Shown: positions 7,015 through 16,236 of the stretch, one piece after another | How the letters are laid out: every line of letters starts with the position of its first letter | Position numbering within the stretch: the stretch's first letter is position 1 | Origin: Candidatus Methanoplasma glyptotermitis | GTDB taxonomy: Archaea > Thermoplasmatota > Thermoplasmata > Methanomassiliicoccales > Methanomethylophilaceae | Assembly (NCBI GenBank): GCA_031267895.1 | Contig: JAIRYF010000068.1 | Location: forward strand, 1-44,312 | DNA: 44,312 bases | Reading direction: 5' to 3' | Notes under the pieces: model-generated | What the model was told of the DNA's origin: nothing | The model's database searches: none | The model's input: the letters and a program-made list of their open reading frames with translations, nothing else | Made by a program: the position numbers and the translations under genes

Positions 7015-7693
7015 ACGCATCGCCGAATATTCCCATTATTGTGTTGTATTCGTATTTGGTCGGGATCGACCGTCCCATCATGCGCCTGAACATCACAGAG
7101 GTTTCCTCTCTCCTGTGTTTGGGATATCCTACAGCATCCGTCAGGTCATCGAAGAAACCGAACATGTAATCCTTTTCCTTCCTGTCAGCAGGCTCAGGCC
7201 TTCTCGTCACATTCTCCGTACAAAACAGTTCGTACATGACCAGCGTTGCCGCGTGCGAAAGATTGAGTACCGGATAATCGTCTCCGGTTGGAATATTGAT
7301 CAGAATATCGCACCGGTTCAGTTCTTCCTGGAATAGGCCCAGATCTTCTCTTCCGAATATTATCGCAATTTTTTCGCCGTATCCGGATACATTCTGAGCG
7401 AACTCCCGGACAGGAACAGGCATCCTGGTATAGTTTCGGTCCCCCTTTGTTGTTATCCCGCTTGTACCGGCGATAAGGAAGCAATCGCGCGTCGCCTCTT
7501 CTATCGAATCCGCTGTGACAGCTTTTTCCAGAATACAGGCACCGTGTTTAGCACGGCGGTATGCATCATCGCCGATCATGCACGGCTCCACGAGGTACAA
7601 TTCGCTTAGATTAAAATTTGCCATCGACCTGGCAACGGCACCCACATTACCTTCGAACTTGGAACCCACAAGTACAATTCTGATATCAGGCAT
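6980..7693 (-). CDS. trmJ: TrmJ-like SPOUT RNA 2'-O-methyltransferase
   Basis: A 237-residue member of the SpoU/TrmH-TrmJ group, which methylates the 2'-OH of tRNA (position 32 for TrmJ) with S-adenosylmethionine. The N-terminal motif VGSKFEGNVGAVARSMANF, the middle motif FGREDLGLFQEELNRC and the knotted C-terminal motif PVLNLSHAATLVMYE are all present. The C-terminal extension (about residues 165-237) is as in TrmJ. ATG 7693 begins at MPDIRIVLVG, where the family starts; the longer frame upstream would add unrelated residues. A divergent promoter region of 52 bp is shared with the pantothenate gene. Confidence 0.87.
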   Translation of the reverse strand: MPDIRIVLVGSKFEGNVGAVARSMANFNLSELYLVEPCMIGDDAYRRAKHGACILEKAVTADSIEEATRDCFLIAGTSGITTKGDRNYTRMPVPVREFAQNVSGYGEKIAIIFGREDLGLFQEELNRCDILINIPTGDDYPVLNLSHAATLVMYELFCTENVTRRPEPADRKEKDYMFGFFDDLTDAVGYPKHRREETSVMFRRMMGRSIPTKYEYNTIMGIFGDASKIIKNGKKWE

Positions 7694-7745
7694 GCGGCCG
7701 TTGCTAGAACATAAATCTATATCAACTGTGTGCTTACGTGAAAAT

Positions 7746-8504
7746 GTGAGCATACCTACGGACCATCCCCGTTACAGATCCCTTATGGCCCGGGAAAGGC
7801 TGGCCGAAATGGCCGACAGGGGCCTGGTAACCCGGACGGGACTTATATCCCACGGCAGAGGAGAAGCTTTCGATTATATGATGGGAGAGAGAAGTCTTGC
7901 GCAGTCCGTTAAGGCGGAGAGAGCAGCCGCAGCCTTCCTTCTTAAGGCAAAGAACCCGGTAATATGTGTGAACGGCAACGCCGCAGCCCTGGACCCCCGC
8001 AATCTGATAATCCTGGCGCAGGAGGTCCCCGCAAAGATAGAGATCAATATCTTCCACAGAACAGAAGAAAGAATGAAACTTCTGATATCGCACATGGAGG
8101 AAAACGGTGCCGAGAATGTTCTGGGTGCAGATCCGGATGCGAGGATACCGGGGCTGAGTTCCGACCGCGCACTTTGCACCGAATCCGGAATATATGATTC
8201 CGACGTCATTCTCGTTCCGATAGAGGACGGAGACAGAGCGAAAGCCCTGGCAGATATGGGGAAGATTGTAATATCCATCGATCTGAACCCTCTTTCAAGG
8301 ACATCCCGGACAGCAGCCGTGTCGATATCGGACGAGATGACCAGAGCACTTGAGAATATGATCATTTTTGTGAGGGAGATGAAAGGAAGGGGTGAAACAA
8401 TAGACGAATTGATCAAAACATTCTCCAACGATGAGAACAGGAGAGAAACAATAAACGAGATATGTTCGTCACTCAGATCGGAGTCCGGAGGAGTGTTTAA
8501 GTGA
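7746..8504 (+). CDS. 4-phosphopantoate--beta-alanine ligase
   Basis: Archaeal enzyme (COG1701) that joins 4-phosphopantoate and beta-alanine using ATP to give 4-phosphopantothenate, the archaeal route to coenzyme A. It has 252 residues from GTG 7746, starting VSIPTDHPRYRSL, the normal family N-terminus. The diagnostic motifs HGRGEAFDYMMGE (about 40) and NPVICVNGNAAAL (about 72) are seen. An open frame continues upstream to 7515 but lies antisense to trmJ and is not used. The stop overlaps the GTG of the SAH hydrolase gene by four bases, so they are coupled. Confidence 0.92.
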   Translation: MSIPTDHPRYRSLMARERLAEMADRGLVTRTGLISHGRGEAFDYMMGERSLAQSVKAERAAAAFLLKAKNPVICVNGNAAALDPRNLIILAQEVPAKIEINIFHRTEERMKLLISHMEENGAENVLGADPDARIPGLSSDRALCTESGIYDSDVILVPIEDGDRAKALADMGKIVISIDLNPLSRTSRTAAVSISDEMTRALENMIIFVREMKGRGETIDELIKTFSNDENRRETINEICSSLRSESGGVFK

Positions 8505-9739
8505 ATGAACTTTTGGAAAAAGGCAGCCTGAGACTGAAATGGGCATATGAGCACATGCCCGTCATGAGAGAGATCGACAGAAGATTCCGCAGAGACAGGC
8601 CGTTCGAGGGCACGAAGATCGGAATGGCGCTTCACACGGAGGCCAAAACAGGTGTCCTTGCGATAACGCTGGCAAACGGCGGTGCCGATATAAAACTGGC
8701 CAGCTGCAATCCTCTTTCGACGGACGATTCCGTCTCCCTTGCTCTGAGAGAGGAATACGGTCTGGACGTTTATGCAAAAAAAGGAGAGACTCAGGAAGAA
8801 TATTATTCAAATCTCAATAAAATTCTGGATATGAGGCCGGATCTGATAATAGATGACGGTGCAGATCTGATTGCCATGGCACACACATCCAGAATAGATG
8901 CGGCAGGAGACATCAGAGGTGCCAACGAGGAGACGACCACGGGCGTTGTCAGGCTCAGGTCGATGGCATCCGAAGGGAAACTGAAATTCCCCGTGATATC
9001 GGTGAACGATGCCAAGATGAAGTTTCTCTTTGACAACAGATACGGGACAGGACAATCCGCATTCGACGGGTGGATGAATGCCACGAACCTGGTCGTTGCC
9101 GGAAAACATCTTGCTGTGGCAGGTTACGGATGGTGCGGAAAAGGAATAGCCATGCGGGCAAAAGGACTCGGCGCACTGGTAACGGTCTGTGAGGTCGATC
9201 CGATAAAGGCGATAGAGGCCAGGATGGATGGGTATGAGGTCATGAGAATGATCGATGCCGTGAAGACTGCAGACATAATAATGACTGTGACCGGGTGCAG
9301 GGATGTTCTCCGCGGGGAACACTTCCGAGTCATGAAAGACGGATGTGTTATGGGCAATGCGGGGCACTTCGATAATGAGATAAACAAGAGCGACCTGTGT
9401 AAAACGTCAGTATCTGTCAGCAAAGTCAGGGAGTTCATTGACGAGTACAGGACGGACGACGGAAGAAAACTGTACCTGATAGCGGACGGCAGACTGATGA
9501 ACCTGGCGGCGGGACAGGGACATCCGGCAGAGATAATGGACACAAGTTTCGCAGCCCAGGCCATGAGTATGGAATACCTGTTAGGAAACAGCCGGAATAT
9601 GGAAAACCGAGTGTACAATGTTCCGGACTCCATCGACATCAAAATAGCGGAGATCAAACTGCGTTCGATGGGTATAGAGATCGACTCTCTGACCGACGGC
9701 CAGAAGGGATATATGTCGGGATGGGAAGAAGGAACATGA
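8501..9739 (+). CDS. ahcY: adenosylhomocysteinase (SAH hydrolase family)
   Basis: NAD-dependent hydrolysis of S-adenosylhomocysteine (in some methanogens, S-inosylhomocysteine) to homocysteine, removing the inhibitory product of methyltransferases. It has 412 residues, normal for the archaeal form. HTEAKTGVLAITLANGGADI (about 46-65) is the substrate domain, EETTTGVVRL (about 148) is conserved, the NAD site is AVAGYGWCGKGIAMRAKGLG (about 205-224), and AAGQGHPAEIMDTSFA (about 340) is the C-terminal signature. The start is GTG 8501 behind GGAGGAG. It is coupled on both sides, to the pantothenate ligase (4-bp overlap) and to the GT4 gene (ATGA overlap). Confidence 0.95.
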   Translation: MNELLEKGSLRLKWAYEHMPVMREIDRRFRRDRPFEGTKIGMALHTEAKTGVLAITLANGGADIKLASCNPLSTDDSVSLALREEYGLDVYAKKGETQEEYYSNLNKILDMRPDLIIDDGADLIAMAHTSRIDAAGDIRGANEETTTGVVRLRSMASEGKLKFPVISVNDAKMKFLFDNRYGTGQSAFDGWMNATNLVVAGKHLAVAGYGWCGKGIAMRAKGLGALVTVCEVDPIKAIEARMDGYEVMRMIDAVKTADIIMTVTGCRDVLRGEHFRVMKDGCVMGNAGHFDNEINKSDLCKTSVSVSKVREFIDEYRTDDGRKLYLIADGRLMNLAAGQGHPAEIMDTSFAAQAMSMEYLLGNSRNMENRVYNVPDSIDIKIAEIKLRSMGIEIDSLTDGQKGYMSGWEEGT

Positions 9740-10875
9740 GAATAGCGATAATGACGGACAGCTATCTCCCGACCAGAGACGGCGTTGTCACGGCGGTAAT
9801 GACGCTCAGCAAGTCCCTGGAAGATCTGGGCCATACGGTATTTGTGATAGCTCCCGATCCCGGAGAGGATCAGAGGAAGCCCGGGATCAGCTATTTCCCG
9901 GCAATGAAATTCAGAAAATATCCGGATTATTTCCTTCCGCTGTTCCCATCGGGGAAGAGAGAACTCATCGAATCCCTGGATATCGACATCATCCACATAC
10001 ACGGCATAGCGTTCATGGCACTGAAAGGCCTCATCGTCTCCAGACAGACCGGTATCCCGGCAGTTGCGACATACTGCACGAATGTGGTCGATACAATGGA
10101 ATACTACTCTCCGCTGCCTGTGCCGATCGGCATGCAGACCCGGCTGGCATGGATTTACATAAGAAATCTGCTGAAGAGACCGAGCTGCGTGATCGCACTC
10201 ACCCCCGCAACGCTCACCGAGTTCGAGGAGAACGGAGTCATGACGAAGAGGACGGAGGTCATACCTGTCGGGATAGACGTGAACCGGTTCAGACAGGGGC
10301 TTGACGGCTCCGGGATAAGAAACAGACACGGACTTACGGCAGAAAAAGTAGTAATTCATGTGGGAAGGGTGTCTTACGAAAAGAACATAGACATACCGAT
10401 AAGGGCGATGAGGTACCTGCCGGATGATGTAAAACTTCTGATAGTCGGGAAGGGTCCGGCACTTCAGGACATGAAAGATCTCGCAAAAAAAGAAGGACTC
10501 GGAGACAGAACGATATTCGCCGGATTCGTGCCCGATGACGAGCTGGCACTCTACTATTCCGCATCGGATGCCGCGGTATCCGCATCAAGATTCGAGACAC
10601 AGGGACTCACCGTCGCGGAGGCTATGGCATGCGGTCTTCCGGCCGCATGTTCCGACGGGAGGGCATTTCTCGATGTTGTCGAGGAGGGCGTGAATGGGTT
10701 CTTCTTCAAGGATACTCCCGAACAGTGTGCGGAAGCTATAGCCAAATGTCTGGAATGCGGGGAAATGTTATCATCCAATGCCAGGAAGACCGCCGAATCG
10801 TATTCGATGGAGTCGGTCGGAAAAAGAATGGAATCTCTGTATGCGGATATCGTAAGCAAAAGAAAACAGCGGTAA
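9736..10875 (+). CDS. GT4-family glycosyltransferase
   Basis: A retaining GT-B glycosyltransferase of 379 residues. The N-terminal domain begins MRIAIMTDSYLPTRDGVVTA, typical of family 4 enzymes that glycosylate lipids. The C-terminal nucleotide-sugar domain has VIHVGRVSYEKNIDIPIRAM, LLIVGKGPALQDM and the E-x7-E motif in FETQGLTVAEAMACGLP. ATG 9736 shares ATGA with the ahcY stop; an AGAAGGA lies just before it. The nearby CDP-alcohol transferase gene makes a role in glycolipid synthesis plausible, but donor and acceptor are unknown. Confidence 0.88.
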   Translation: MRIAIMTDSYLPTRDGVVTAVMTLSKSLEDLGHTVFVIAPDPGEDQRKPGISYFPAMKFRKYPDYFLPLFPSGKRELIESLDIDIIHIHGIAFMALKGLIVSRQTGIPAVATYCTNVVDTMEYYSPLPVPIGMQTRLAWIYIRNLLKRPSCVIALTPATLTEFEENGVMTKRTEVIPVGIDVNRFRQGLDGSGIRNRHGLTAEKVVIHVGRVSYEKNIDIPIRAMRYLPDDVKLLIVGKGPALQDMKDLAKKEGLGDRTIFAGFVPDDELALYYSASDAAVSASRFETQGLTVAEAMACGLPAACSDGRAFLDVVEEGVNGFFFKDTPEQCAEAIAKCLECGEMLSSNARKTAESYSMESVGKRMESLYADIVSKRKQR

Positions 10876-10898
10876 AATCATTAATACCCGCGGGTGCT

Positions 10899-11825
10899 AT
10901 GACATCCATGGCCGGCGTAAAACCGTTCCTGTCAGTTTATGGTCATGTGACGATAGACCAGATAGTCTCGATTGCAAAATTTCCAGAAATAAACGAGTCT
11001 GTGGATATCATATCCAAGAACACGACTCTCGGAGGGACAGGAACGAACATAGCGACGGCTGCCGCGATGCTCGGTGTTCCGACGGCTATATGCGCATTCG
11101 TCGGTGACGATTTTCCTTCCAAGTATGAGGACAGTGTAAGAGCCTCCGGCCTCATAATGAACGAGATGATAAAAGTCAAAGGTTTTGAAACATCCCAGGC
11201 ACTGGTCGTCAATGACTCGGAGATGAGACAGAAAGTCATATTCTATCAGGGACCCCAGGGAAGTGCCAGCAAACTTAATATTTCGCTCACGGAAAATGCT
11301 TTGGTATCGAAATATGTGCATTTCTGTACGGGAGATCCGGAGTATTACATTTCTCTGATGGAGAAGATCAGCGGCTGCGGTGCGAGCATTTCCCTTGATC
11401 CGGCACAGGAAGTCTACAAGGGATGGAACGCCGAAAGCATGCATAGGGCCATGGTCTTCTCAGATTCCCTGTTCTGCAACAATTATGAGGCGAGGGCAAT
11501 CGAAAAATACCTCGGCACGGAGAATGTGCTGGACATCGAAAAGGATCTCGTCGTATGCACAGAAGGCGAAAGAGGGAGCACGGCCAAGATCAGAGGGGAA
11601 ACAGTATCGATACCGATGATAAAGGGCAGAACGTTCAGAGATGCCACCGGGGCCGGAGATGCGTACCGTGCAGGATTCTACTGCGGACAGTACAAAGGAT
11701 ACGGTGTCCTCGAGTCGCTCATACTGGCGTCGTCGGTGGCATCCTTCGTAGTCGAGGAAGTGGGAGCACTTACAAACATACCGACGTGGGACAGTGTCCT
11801 TCAGAGAGCCGACAGGTATCTGTGA
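10899..11825 (+). CDS. PfkB-family carbohydrate/nucleoside kinase
   Basis: A 308-residue ribokinase-type kinase that phosphorylates a sugar or nucleoside with ATP. Residues ~38-55 (LGGTGTNIATAAAMLGVP) form the substrate-binding Gly motif. DATGAGDAYRAGFYCGQ near residue 248 carries the catalytic Asp and the anion hole. An alternative start is ATG 10908. There is an AT-rich stretch before the start but no SD, so it may be leaderless. Followed after 4 bp by the Fap7-like kinase. The substrate cannot be told from sequence; the neighbouring phosphoinositol-type lipid synthase makes an inositol or sugar substrate possible. Confidence 0.85.
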   Translation: MTSMAGVKPFLSVYGHVTIDQIVSIAKFPEINESVDIISKNTTLGGTGTNIATAAAMLGVPTAICAFVGDDFPSKYEDSVRASGLIMNEMIKVKGFETSQALVVNDSEMRQKVIFYQGPQGSASKLNISLTENALVSKYVHFCTGDPEYYISLMEKISGCGASISLDPAQEVYKGWNAESMHRAMVFSDSLFCNNYEARAIEKYLGTENVLDIEKDLVVCTEGERGSTAKIRGETVSIPMIKGRTFRDATGAGDAYRAGFYCGQYKGYGVLESLILASSVASFVVEEVGALTNIPTWDSVLQRADRYL

Positions 11826-11829
11826 TAGT

Positions 11830-12357
11830 ATGATGATAGCTATAACCGGCACACCGGGAACAGGCAAGACGCGGCTGTCGGAAGAGCTGCGGTTAAGGGA
11901 ATACGAGGTGCTGGATCTTGACGAACACATACGAAAGAACGGGCTGCTCGGAAATAGGGACAATAAAAGGGATACTTATTGCGTCGACACGGATCGTTTG
12001 GATATCTCGCTTGAGGAGTACAGAACAAAAGAACTGATATTCATAGAGGGGCACATATCCCACTGCGTGAACTGCGACAGGATTATCGTCATGAGGTGCG
12101 CCCCGGACATGCTGGCAGAAAGACTCGGGAAAAGGGGTTATTCCGACGGAAAAGTGACCGAGAATGTTCAGGCGGAGATATTGGATGTCATACTCTGCGA
12201 AGCATCCGAATGCGGCGTACCGGTATTCGAACTGGATTCTTCGGAAGATTCCGTTGCGATAACGGCCGACAGGATCGATTGCATTGTTGCAGGGAATACC
12301 GATAAATACCTACCCGGCAATGTTAACTGGACAGGAGAATTGGAGAAATGGTTTTAG
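11830..12357 (+). CDS. adenylate kinase Fap7/AK6 type
   Basis: A 175-residue P-loop kinase with Walker A GTPGTGKT at residues 7-14. The LDEHI region and the short lid, AERLGKRGYSDGKVTENVQAE read as AERLGKRGYSDGK then VTENVQAE, match the archaeal AK6/Fap7 family, which couples ATP hydrolysis to late 18S/16S rRNA maturation with ribosomal protein S11. ATG 11830 is chosen because the P-loop then sits at the normal distance from the N-terminus. The stop is TAG and lies inside the next gene, which overlaps by ten bases. Confidence 0.87.
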   Translation: MMIAITGTPGTGKTRLSEELRLREYEVLDLDEHIRKNGLLGNRDNKRDTYCVDTDRLDISLEEYRTKELIFIEGHISHCVNCDRIIVMRCAPDMLAERLGKRGYSDGKVTENVQAEILDVILCEASECGVPVFELDSSEDSVAITADRIDCIVAGNTDKYLPGNVNWTGELEKWF

Positions 12358-12992
12358 ACGGGCAGAGGAAAAAAGCGGACTTCTTCCTGATCCCCGCAGC
12401 CGAGAGGATGATCCGCATCAATCCCAACATTATATCATGGATAGGTCTGATCCTGGCGTTCGTTTCGGGGTTGCTTCTCTATCTGAGCTTTGAATACCGT
12501 TATCTTCTGATAGCGGGTGCGGCCGCCGTGTTGCTGTCTGGCTATTTTGACGCGCTTGACGGAAAGGTCGCCAAACTTGCGGGAAAAGCATCCAGCAAGG
12601 GAGATTATATTGATCACGTATTCGACAGGTATGCGGACGTCTTCATGATAGGCGGGGTGGCGGTCAGTGCGTGGTGTAATCCGTACATCGGTCTGCTGGC
12701 ACTTGTGGGTGTACTTCTGACATCATATATGGGGACGCAGGCGCAGGCGATCGGTGCACCCCGCCTCTATGCGGGACTTCTGGGGAGAGCCGACAGAGTC
12801 GTTTTGAGCACGGTCTTTCCGATAGTGCAGTTCATAATGCTATCTTTCGGACATCCGTCACTGGACGTGGCCGGATATTCCGTATCCTGGCTTGAGATAA
12901 TGATGATATGGTTTGCCGCCGTCGGCAATATTACCGCCGTTCAAAGAGGAATCATTACATGGAAAAATCTTTCCGGGTCTTCGGATAAATAA
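12348..12992 (+). CDS. CDP-alcohol phosphatidyltransferase (archaetidylinositol-phosphate synthase type)
   Basis: A 214-residue membrane enzyme that transfers a polar head group onto a CDP-activated archaeal lipid. The catalytic motif D-x2-D-G-x2-A-x9-G-x3-D-x3-D is complete from residue 65 (DALDGKVAK) to residue 89 (HVFDRYAD), with Lys replacing the usual Arg after the Ala. About six membrane helices follow the usual pattern. In archaea this short class commonly uses L-myo-inositol 1-phosphate; that substrate is inferred. It overlaps the Fap7-like gene and closes the pfkB-fap7 cluster. Confidence 0.85.
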   Translation: MVLDGQRKKADFFLIPAAERMIRINPNIISWIGLILAFVSGLLLYLSFEYRYLLIAGAAAVLLSGYFDALDGKVAKLAGKASSKGDYIDHVFDRYADVFMIGGVAVSAWCNPYIGLLALVGVLLTSYMGTQAQAIGAPRLYAGLLGRADRVVLSTVFPIVQFIMLSFGHPSLDVAGYSVSWLEIMMIWFAAVGNITAVQRGIITWKNLSGSSDK

Positions 12993-13037
12993 CGATTGAT
13001 GCCGCATTATTCATACGTGCCGCAGTCAGACGGTATT

Positions 13038-14057
13038 TTACTGCCGCTCGGTGCGTCCGGATTTTATTCTGTAGTATGACAGTGGGTGATTGATCTTCCC
13101 GCACAAGCTGTCCGCGTCGAAACAGATGCCGTTGGTTTTCATAGTGGCGCATTCGGGGGGAGTGTAACCTTCGCCGCCTCTGTCTTCGCCGGTTATATGT
13201 TTTATCTGATAGCTTGATTTCGATTCGTCAAAATCAGGGGACTGTGCGAACAGCGCGATTATCTGTTCGTAGCTGAGGCCGAGTGCATTGAGATACGAGA
13301 CCAGCGCAAATCTTGCACTGTGGGGGAGGTTCACCCCGTTCTGCGCACTTGCGAGTATGGTCCTCATACACGGCGGAAGATAATCGTAGTTCATGCCTTC
13401 GCCGCCGGTCGGACTCAGTTTGTTCTTGGTCTCGGTCAGGATCACGCTGATGTGATCGATATCGTTTCTGATAGCCTTCCTGAAATCGTTGGGCACATTC
13501 AGCGGCAGTTCCGATTCTATCCGTTCCTGGAGTGCGTTCTGCAGGAGTCTGCCGAATTTATCAGAACTCAGACGGACGAATCCGCTCCTCAGGTCGGTGT
13601 TGATCAGTTTCCATTCCACGGCTTTCATTACATGGGAGAATCGGAGATAGTCGCAGAAATGCATGCTGACCATGCCGTCTGTGTCGGCTGTCGATCTGAC
13701 TTTGAGTTCTTCTGCAACCGCCATATCGGATGTGCGGTCGTTGGAAAGCAGATCATTCATTCTGGATGCTTCCGCGAGAGCGTATCTCTTTCTGAGAAAA
13801 CGGTCGTTGACGCATGACACGATCATTCTTGCGTAAGGATAAGAGAGAACCTCCATAAGGCGGTCATATTCCTGGAGGAGGGGAACATCGCTCACTTTAT
13901 ACTGAGATATTGCGCTCACAACGCGCTCCAAACCCCTTTTCCTGGCACTGGCATACGTATGGGATGTGATGAGAGATTCGATATCGGCGGAATTCTCTTC
14001 GGCGAAATGTGCAGCCTCTTTCAGAAACGGGTATCTTGCTGCCCGAAGGGAATCCAT
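13038..14057 (-). CDS. priL: DNA primase large subunit PriL
   Basis: Non-catalytic subunit of the archaeal/eukaryotic primase, needed with PriS for primer synthesis. It has 339 residues from ATG 14057 (MDSLRAARYPFLKEAAHF, the family N-terminus). The C-terminal domain supplies four cysteines for the 4Fe-4S cluster: LPPCMRTIL (~250), PPECATMKTNGIC (~305-317) and LCGKINHPLSYYR (~325). An in-frame extension to 14225 exists but is not family-like. Convergent with the lipid synthase, 45 bp apart. PriS is not in the window. Confidence 0.92.
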   Translation of the reverse strand: MDSLRAARYPFLKEAAHFAEENSADIESLITSHTYASARKRGLERVVSAISQYKVSDVPLLQEYDRLMEVLSYPYARMIVSCVNDRFLRKRYALAEASRMNDLLSNDRTSDMAVAEELKVRSTADTDGMVSMHFCDYLRFSHVMKAVEWKLINTDLRSGFVRLSSDKFGRLLQNALQERIESELPLNVPNDFRKAIRNDIDHISVILTETKNKLSPTGGEGMNYDYLPPCMRTILASAQNGVNLPHSARFALVSYLNALGLSYEQIIALFAQSPDFDESKSSYQIKHITGEDRGGEGYTPPECATMKTNGICFDADSLCGKINHPLSYYRIKSGRTERQ

Positions 14058-14366
14058 GGACCGTCTATGCGATAAACAGTAATTTAGGCTTTGCGTGTTT
14101 CTGACTGCATACATTATGGGGCACCGATGCAGGCAGCCGAACAATACACTCCCGGCGGTCTGCCCCAAGAGGGCGTTATGTGCGATGTATGCGGCCGACA
14201 CCGTTTCGATACATCCTGCATGCACACGCCGGCGGCGCTATAGCAAAAACAAGTCCTCCGAGGGGGTATTCGGAAACGGCCTCTTGGCTTATAAGCAGAG
14301 ATTTAATTTTTCTCTCGCATATGAACGGCATGAAAACAATTATAACGCAATTTGCGATGACACCGC
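14058..14366. other. divergent intergenic region, promoters only
   Basis: This 309-bp stretch separates priL (minus) from a membrane-protein gene (plus). AATTATAAC at 14337-14345, about 25 nt before ATG 14367, is a plausible TATA box. Short open frames on both strands have no SD and no family resemblance. No RNA gene was recognised. Confidence 0.4.
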
Positions 14367-14948
14367 ATGGGTCCGCGGAAACCGATCTATGTGAGCACAT
14401 TTCTTCTGTCTGTGCTTGCAGTCTGCGCGGGAATCAACGGCAGGCAGGCAGATCTTATGATGCCGGGCATACTGTCGGTCATTCTGTCTGTCGTCATCCT
14501 GTATAAATCGTTCAGAGGAAACAGCATAAAGCTGTGGATCCCTGTTACTCTGAATATATTCCTGATAATCGGAATTTGCGGTACCTCTTTCGCCGACTTC
14601 TCCGGATTCGCCGTCGCGACTCCGTTGTTCGTTGCTCTGGGCGCATGCATAGTTCTGTGCATGGTGGCCTATACCGAAATAAAATTGGACAGGGTGATGT
14701 TCTGCACCTACTTCCTGTTCATGACTCTTGCAGTATCCAATGTATTCTCTTACGGAGTCTATTACTTCTACCTTAAGTACGGTGTCGCGGACGAGGCACA
14801 GGCGAACTTCTGGCTCGACGACGAATTCGCTTTTGCCCTGACGTTCTGCGTTCTGGCAATAATCGCCGTTATGATGTATATGAAAAGGAAAGACATCAGA
14901 CTCATACAGTCGGACATCCTTTTGGAGGTGCGGCATGGCACGAAGTAA
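14367..14948 (+). CDS. unknown multi-pass membrane protein
   Basis: A 193-residue hydrophobic protein, about six predicted membrane segments (residues ~8-22, 30-46, 55-72, 80-101, 110-131, 155-173) and a charged C-terminus with KRKDIRLIQSD. No family is recognised. It overlaps the next membrane-protein gene by 14 bp, so the two are co-translated and probably act together. The TATA box close upstream suggests a leaderless message. Confidence 0.6.
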   Translation: MGPRKPIYVSTFLLSVLAVCAGINGRQADLMMPGILSVILSVVILYKSFRGNSIKLWIPVTLNIFLIIGICGTSFADFSGFAVATPLFVALGACIVLCMVAYTEIKLDRVMFCTYFLFMTLAVSNVFSYGVYYFYLKYGVADEAQANFWLDDEFAFALTFCVLAIIAVMMYMKRKDIRLIQSDILLEVRHGTK

Positions 14949-15645
14949 CAAAGAGAAGACGATCGATCGGGTATGCCTTGTTCTGCTCCCTCTGGGATTC
15001 TTAATATACGTTCTGCTGACTCTTGCAGGCATATACGGCAAAGACCACGAGATGATGTATGTTGTGGTCACAGAAGCTGTCCTGTTTATCATATCGATTG
15101 TGCTTCCGCTGCTCAGAGTGAGGGACAAGTTCATAACACCGTATTGGTTCATCGCCATAATCGAGGGCCTGCTTTATCTTCATGGCTCGGCACTCTACTT
15201 CGGAACATATATGTGGATACCTCACTGGGATGTGATAGCGCATATTTCTGCAGGTTTCGTTGTCACGCTGATTGCATTCATAGGTTTGCTTACAATACAG
15301 TCATACACGGCAAGGATAGATTTGGGGAAAGGGCCGTTCTTTTTCATGCTGTTCGTGATCGGGTTCGGGTTCGGCAATCTTTGGGAGCTGCTCGAGTGGT
15401 TTGTAGACTGCACGTTCAGTTATGCATATATGGCGTACTCCGTGCATGATACTCTGGGAGATGTCGTAATGGATCTGGTCGGTTCAGGTCTGATGACTTT
15501 ATTTGCTGCCGTTCTGCTCCGCAGAAGGACTCCGCAGGAAATAATCTCCAAATTCGGACTGCACGATTTCATGACGGATATGGGAAAAAGGTGGGATCGC
15601 AAGACATATCCCGGCGGACGGTCCCCCGGTAACGGGGGTAACTGA
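14935..15645 (+). CDS. DUF2238/YjdF-like membrane protein
   Basis: A 236-residue protein with about six membrane helices. Motifs HWDVIAHISAGFVV (~100), FGFGNLWELLEWFVD (~145) and HDTLGDVVMDLVGSGL (~170) place conserved His, Asp, Trp and Glu in membrane segments, the pattern of the YjdF/DUF2238 family, whose function is unknown. The tail is basic and Gly-rich. It overlaps the upstream membrane-protein gene and lies four bases before the DedA-like gene. Confidence 0.65.
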   Translation: MARSNKEKTIDRVCLVLLPLGFLIYVLLTLAGIYGKDHEMMYVVVTEAVLFIISIVLPLLRVRDKFITPYWFIAIIEGLLYLHGSALYFGTYMWIPHWDVIAHISAGFVVTLIAFIGLLTIQSYTARIDLGKGPFFFMLFVIGFGFGNLWELLEWFVDCTFSYAYMAYSVHDTLGDVVMDLVGSGLMTLFAAVLLRRRTPQEIISKFGLHDFMTDMGKRWDRKTYPGGRSPGNGGN

Positions 15646-15648
15646 GAA

Positions 15649-16236
15649 ATGTCTGGCATCGGAGATTGGATATTCAGTCTGTTTGGTTCGAACGGTGAGT
15701 GGGGACTGCTTCTTTGTATATTTATCATATTTCTTGTAGATGCATTGGTCTTCCCGACCCTTCCCGAACTGTTTTTTGTTCTGTCCTTCATGTACCGTCC
15801 GGAGATATCTTTTGGTCTTGAATTGCTTACCGTGGCTATCGCCGCGGAGATTCTGGGAGTTGCTGTGCTGTATTTCATCGCAGGACGCATAAAGATCCCG
15901 GCAAGGATAGAAAGAATGGTCGGCAAATACATTGGTTTTCTGGTTTTGGGCGACGAACGGCTCATTCTGCTCAACCGCATCGCACCGATGATCCCTTTCT
16001 GCGGTGCTTTTATAAAAATCGCGGGATGGGACCTAAAGAAGTCAATACTGTATATTGTGATCGGGTGTTTGGCAAAATACGGTGTGATCATGCTGATGAG
16101 CGATTTCTTCTTCGGTTATTTCGGCAGCGACGAGGCCCAGATGTTCACGGTAATTTTCATATTTGCCGTCATCGCGGCGAGTTTCATGATTTCGGTTGTC
16201 TATAAGAGGAGAACCGCGGCAAACCGAAAGATATAA
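15649..16236 (+). CDS. DedA/VTT-like membrane protein
   Basis: A 195-residue membrane protein. LLNRIAPMIPFCGAFIKIAG (about 103-122) followed by a helix and LAKYGVIML resembles the re-entrant loop region of DedA/VTT-domain proteins, which flip or transport polyprenyl phosphates or phospholipids. The N-terminal DALVFPTLPELFF segment also fits a re-entrant loop. It is last of a three-gene membrane cluster, beside a glycan locus, so a role in recycling lipid carriers is possible but inferred. Its 3' end overlaps the convergent GT-C gene by 53 bp. Confidence 0.65.
   Translation: MSGIGDWIFSLFGSNGEWGLLLCIFIIFLVDALVFPTLPELFFVLSFMYRPEISFGLELLTVAIAAEILGVAVLYFIAGRIKIPARIERMVGKYIGFLVLGDERLILLNRIAPMIPFCGAFIKIAGWDLKKSILYIVIGCLAKYGVIMLMSDFFFGYFGSDEAQMFTVIFIFAVIAASFMISVVYKRRTAANRKI

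Noticed and set aside
7515-7745. N-terminal extension of the pantothenate ligase
   Set aside because: It lies antisense to trmJ; the family N-terminus fits GTG 7746.
9124-10359. Long 411-codon frame on the minus strand
   Set aside because: It is antisense to ahcY and the GT4 gene, both of which have clear family motifs; its translation is Ser/Arg/Pro-rich with no domain.
14340-15158. 272-codon minus-strand frame
   Set aside because: Shadow of the two membrane-protein genes on the other strand; composition typical of antisense frames.
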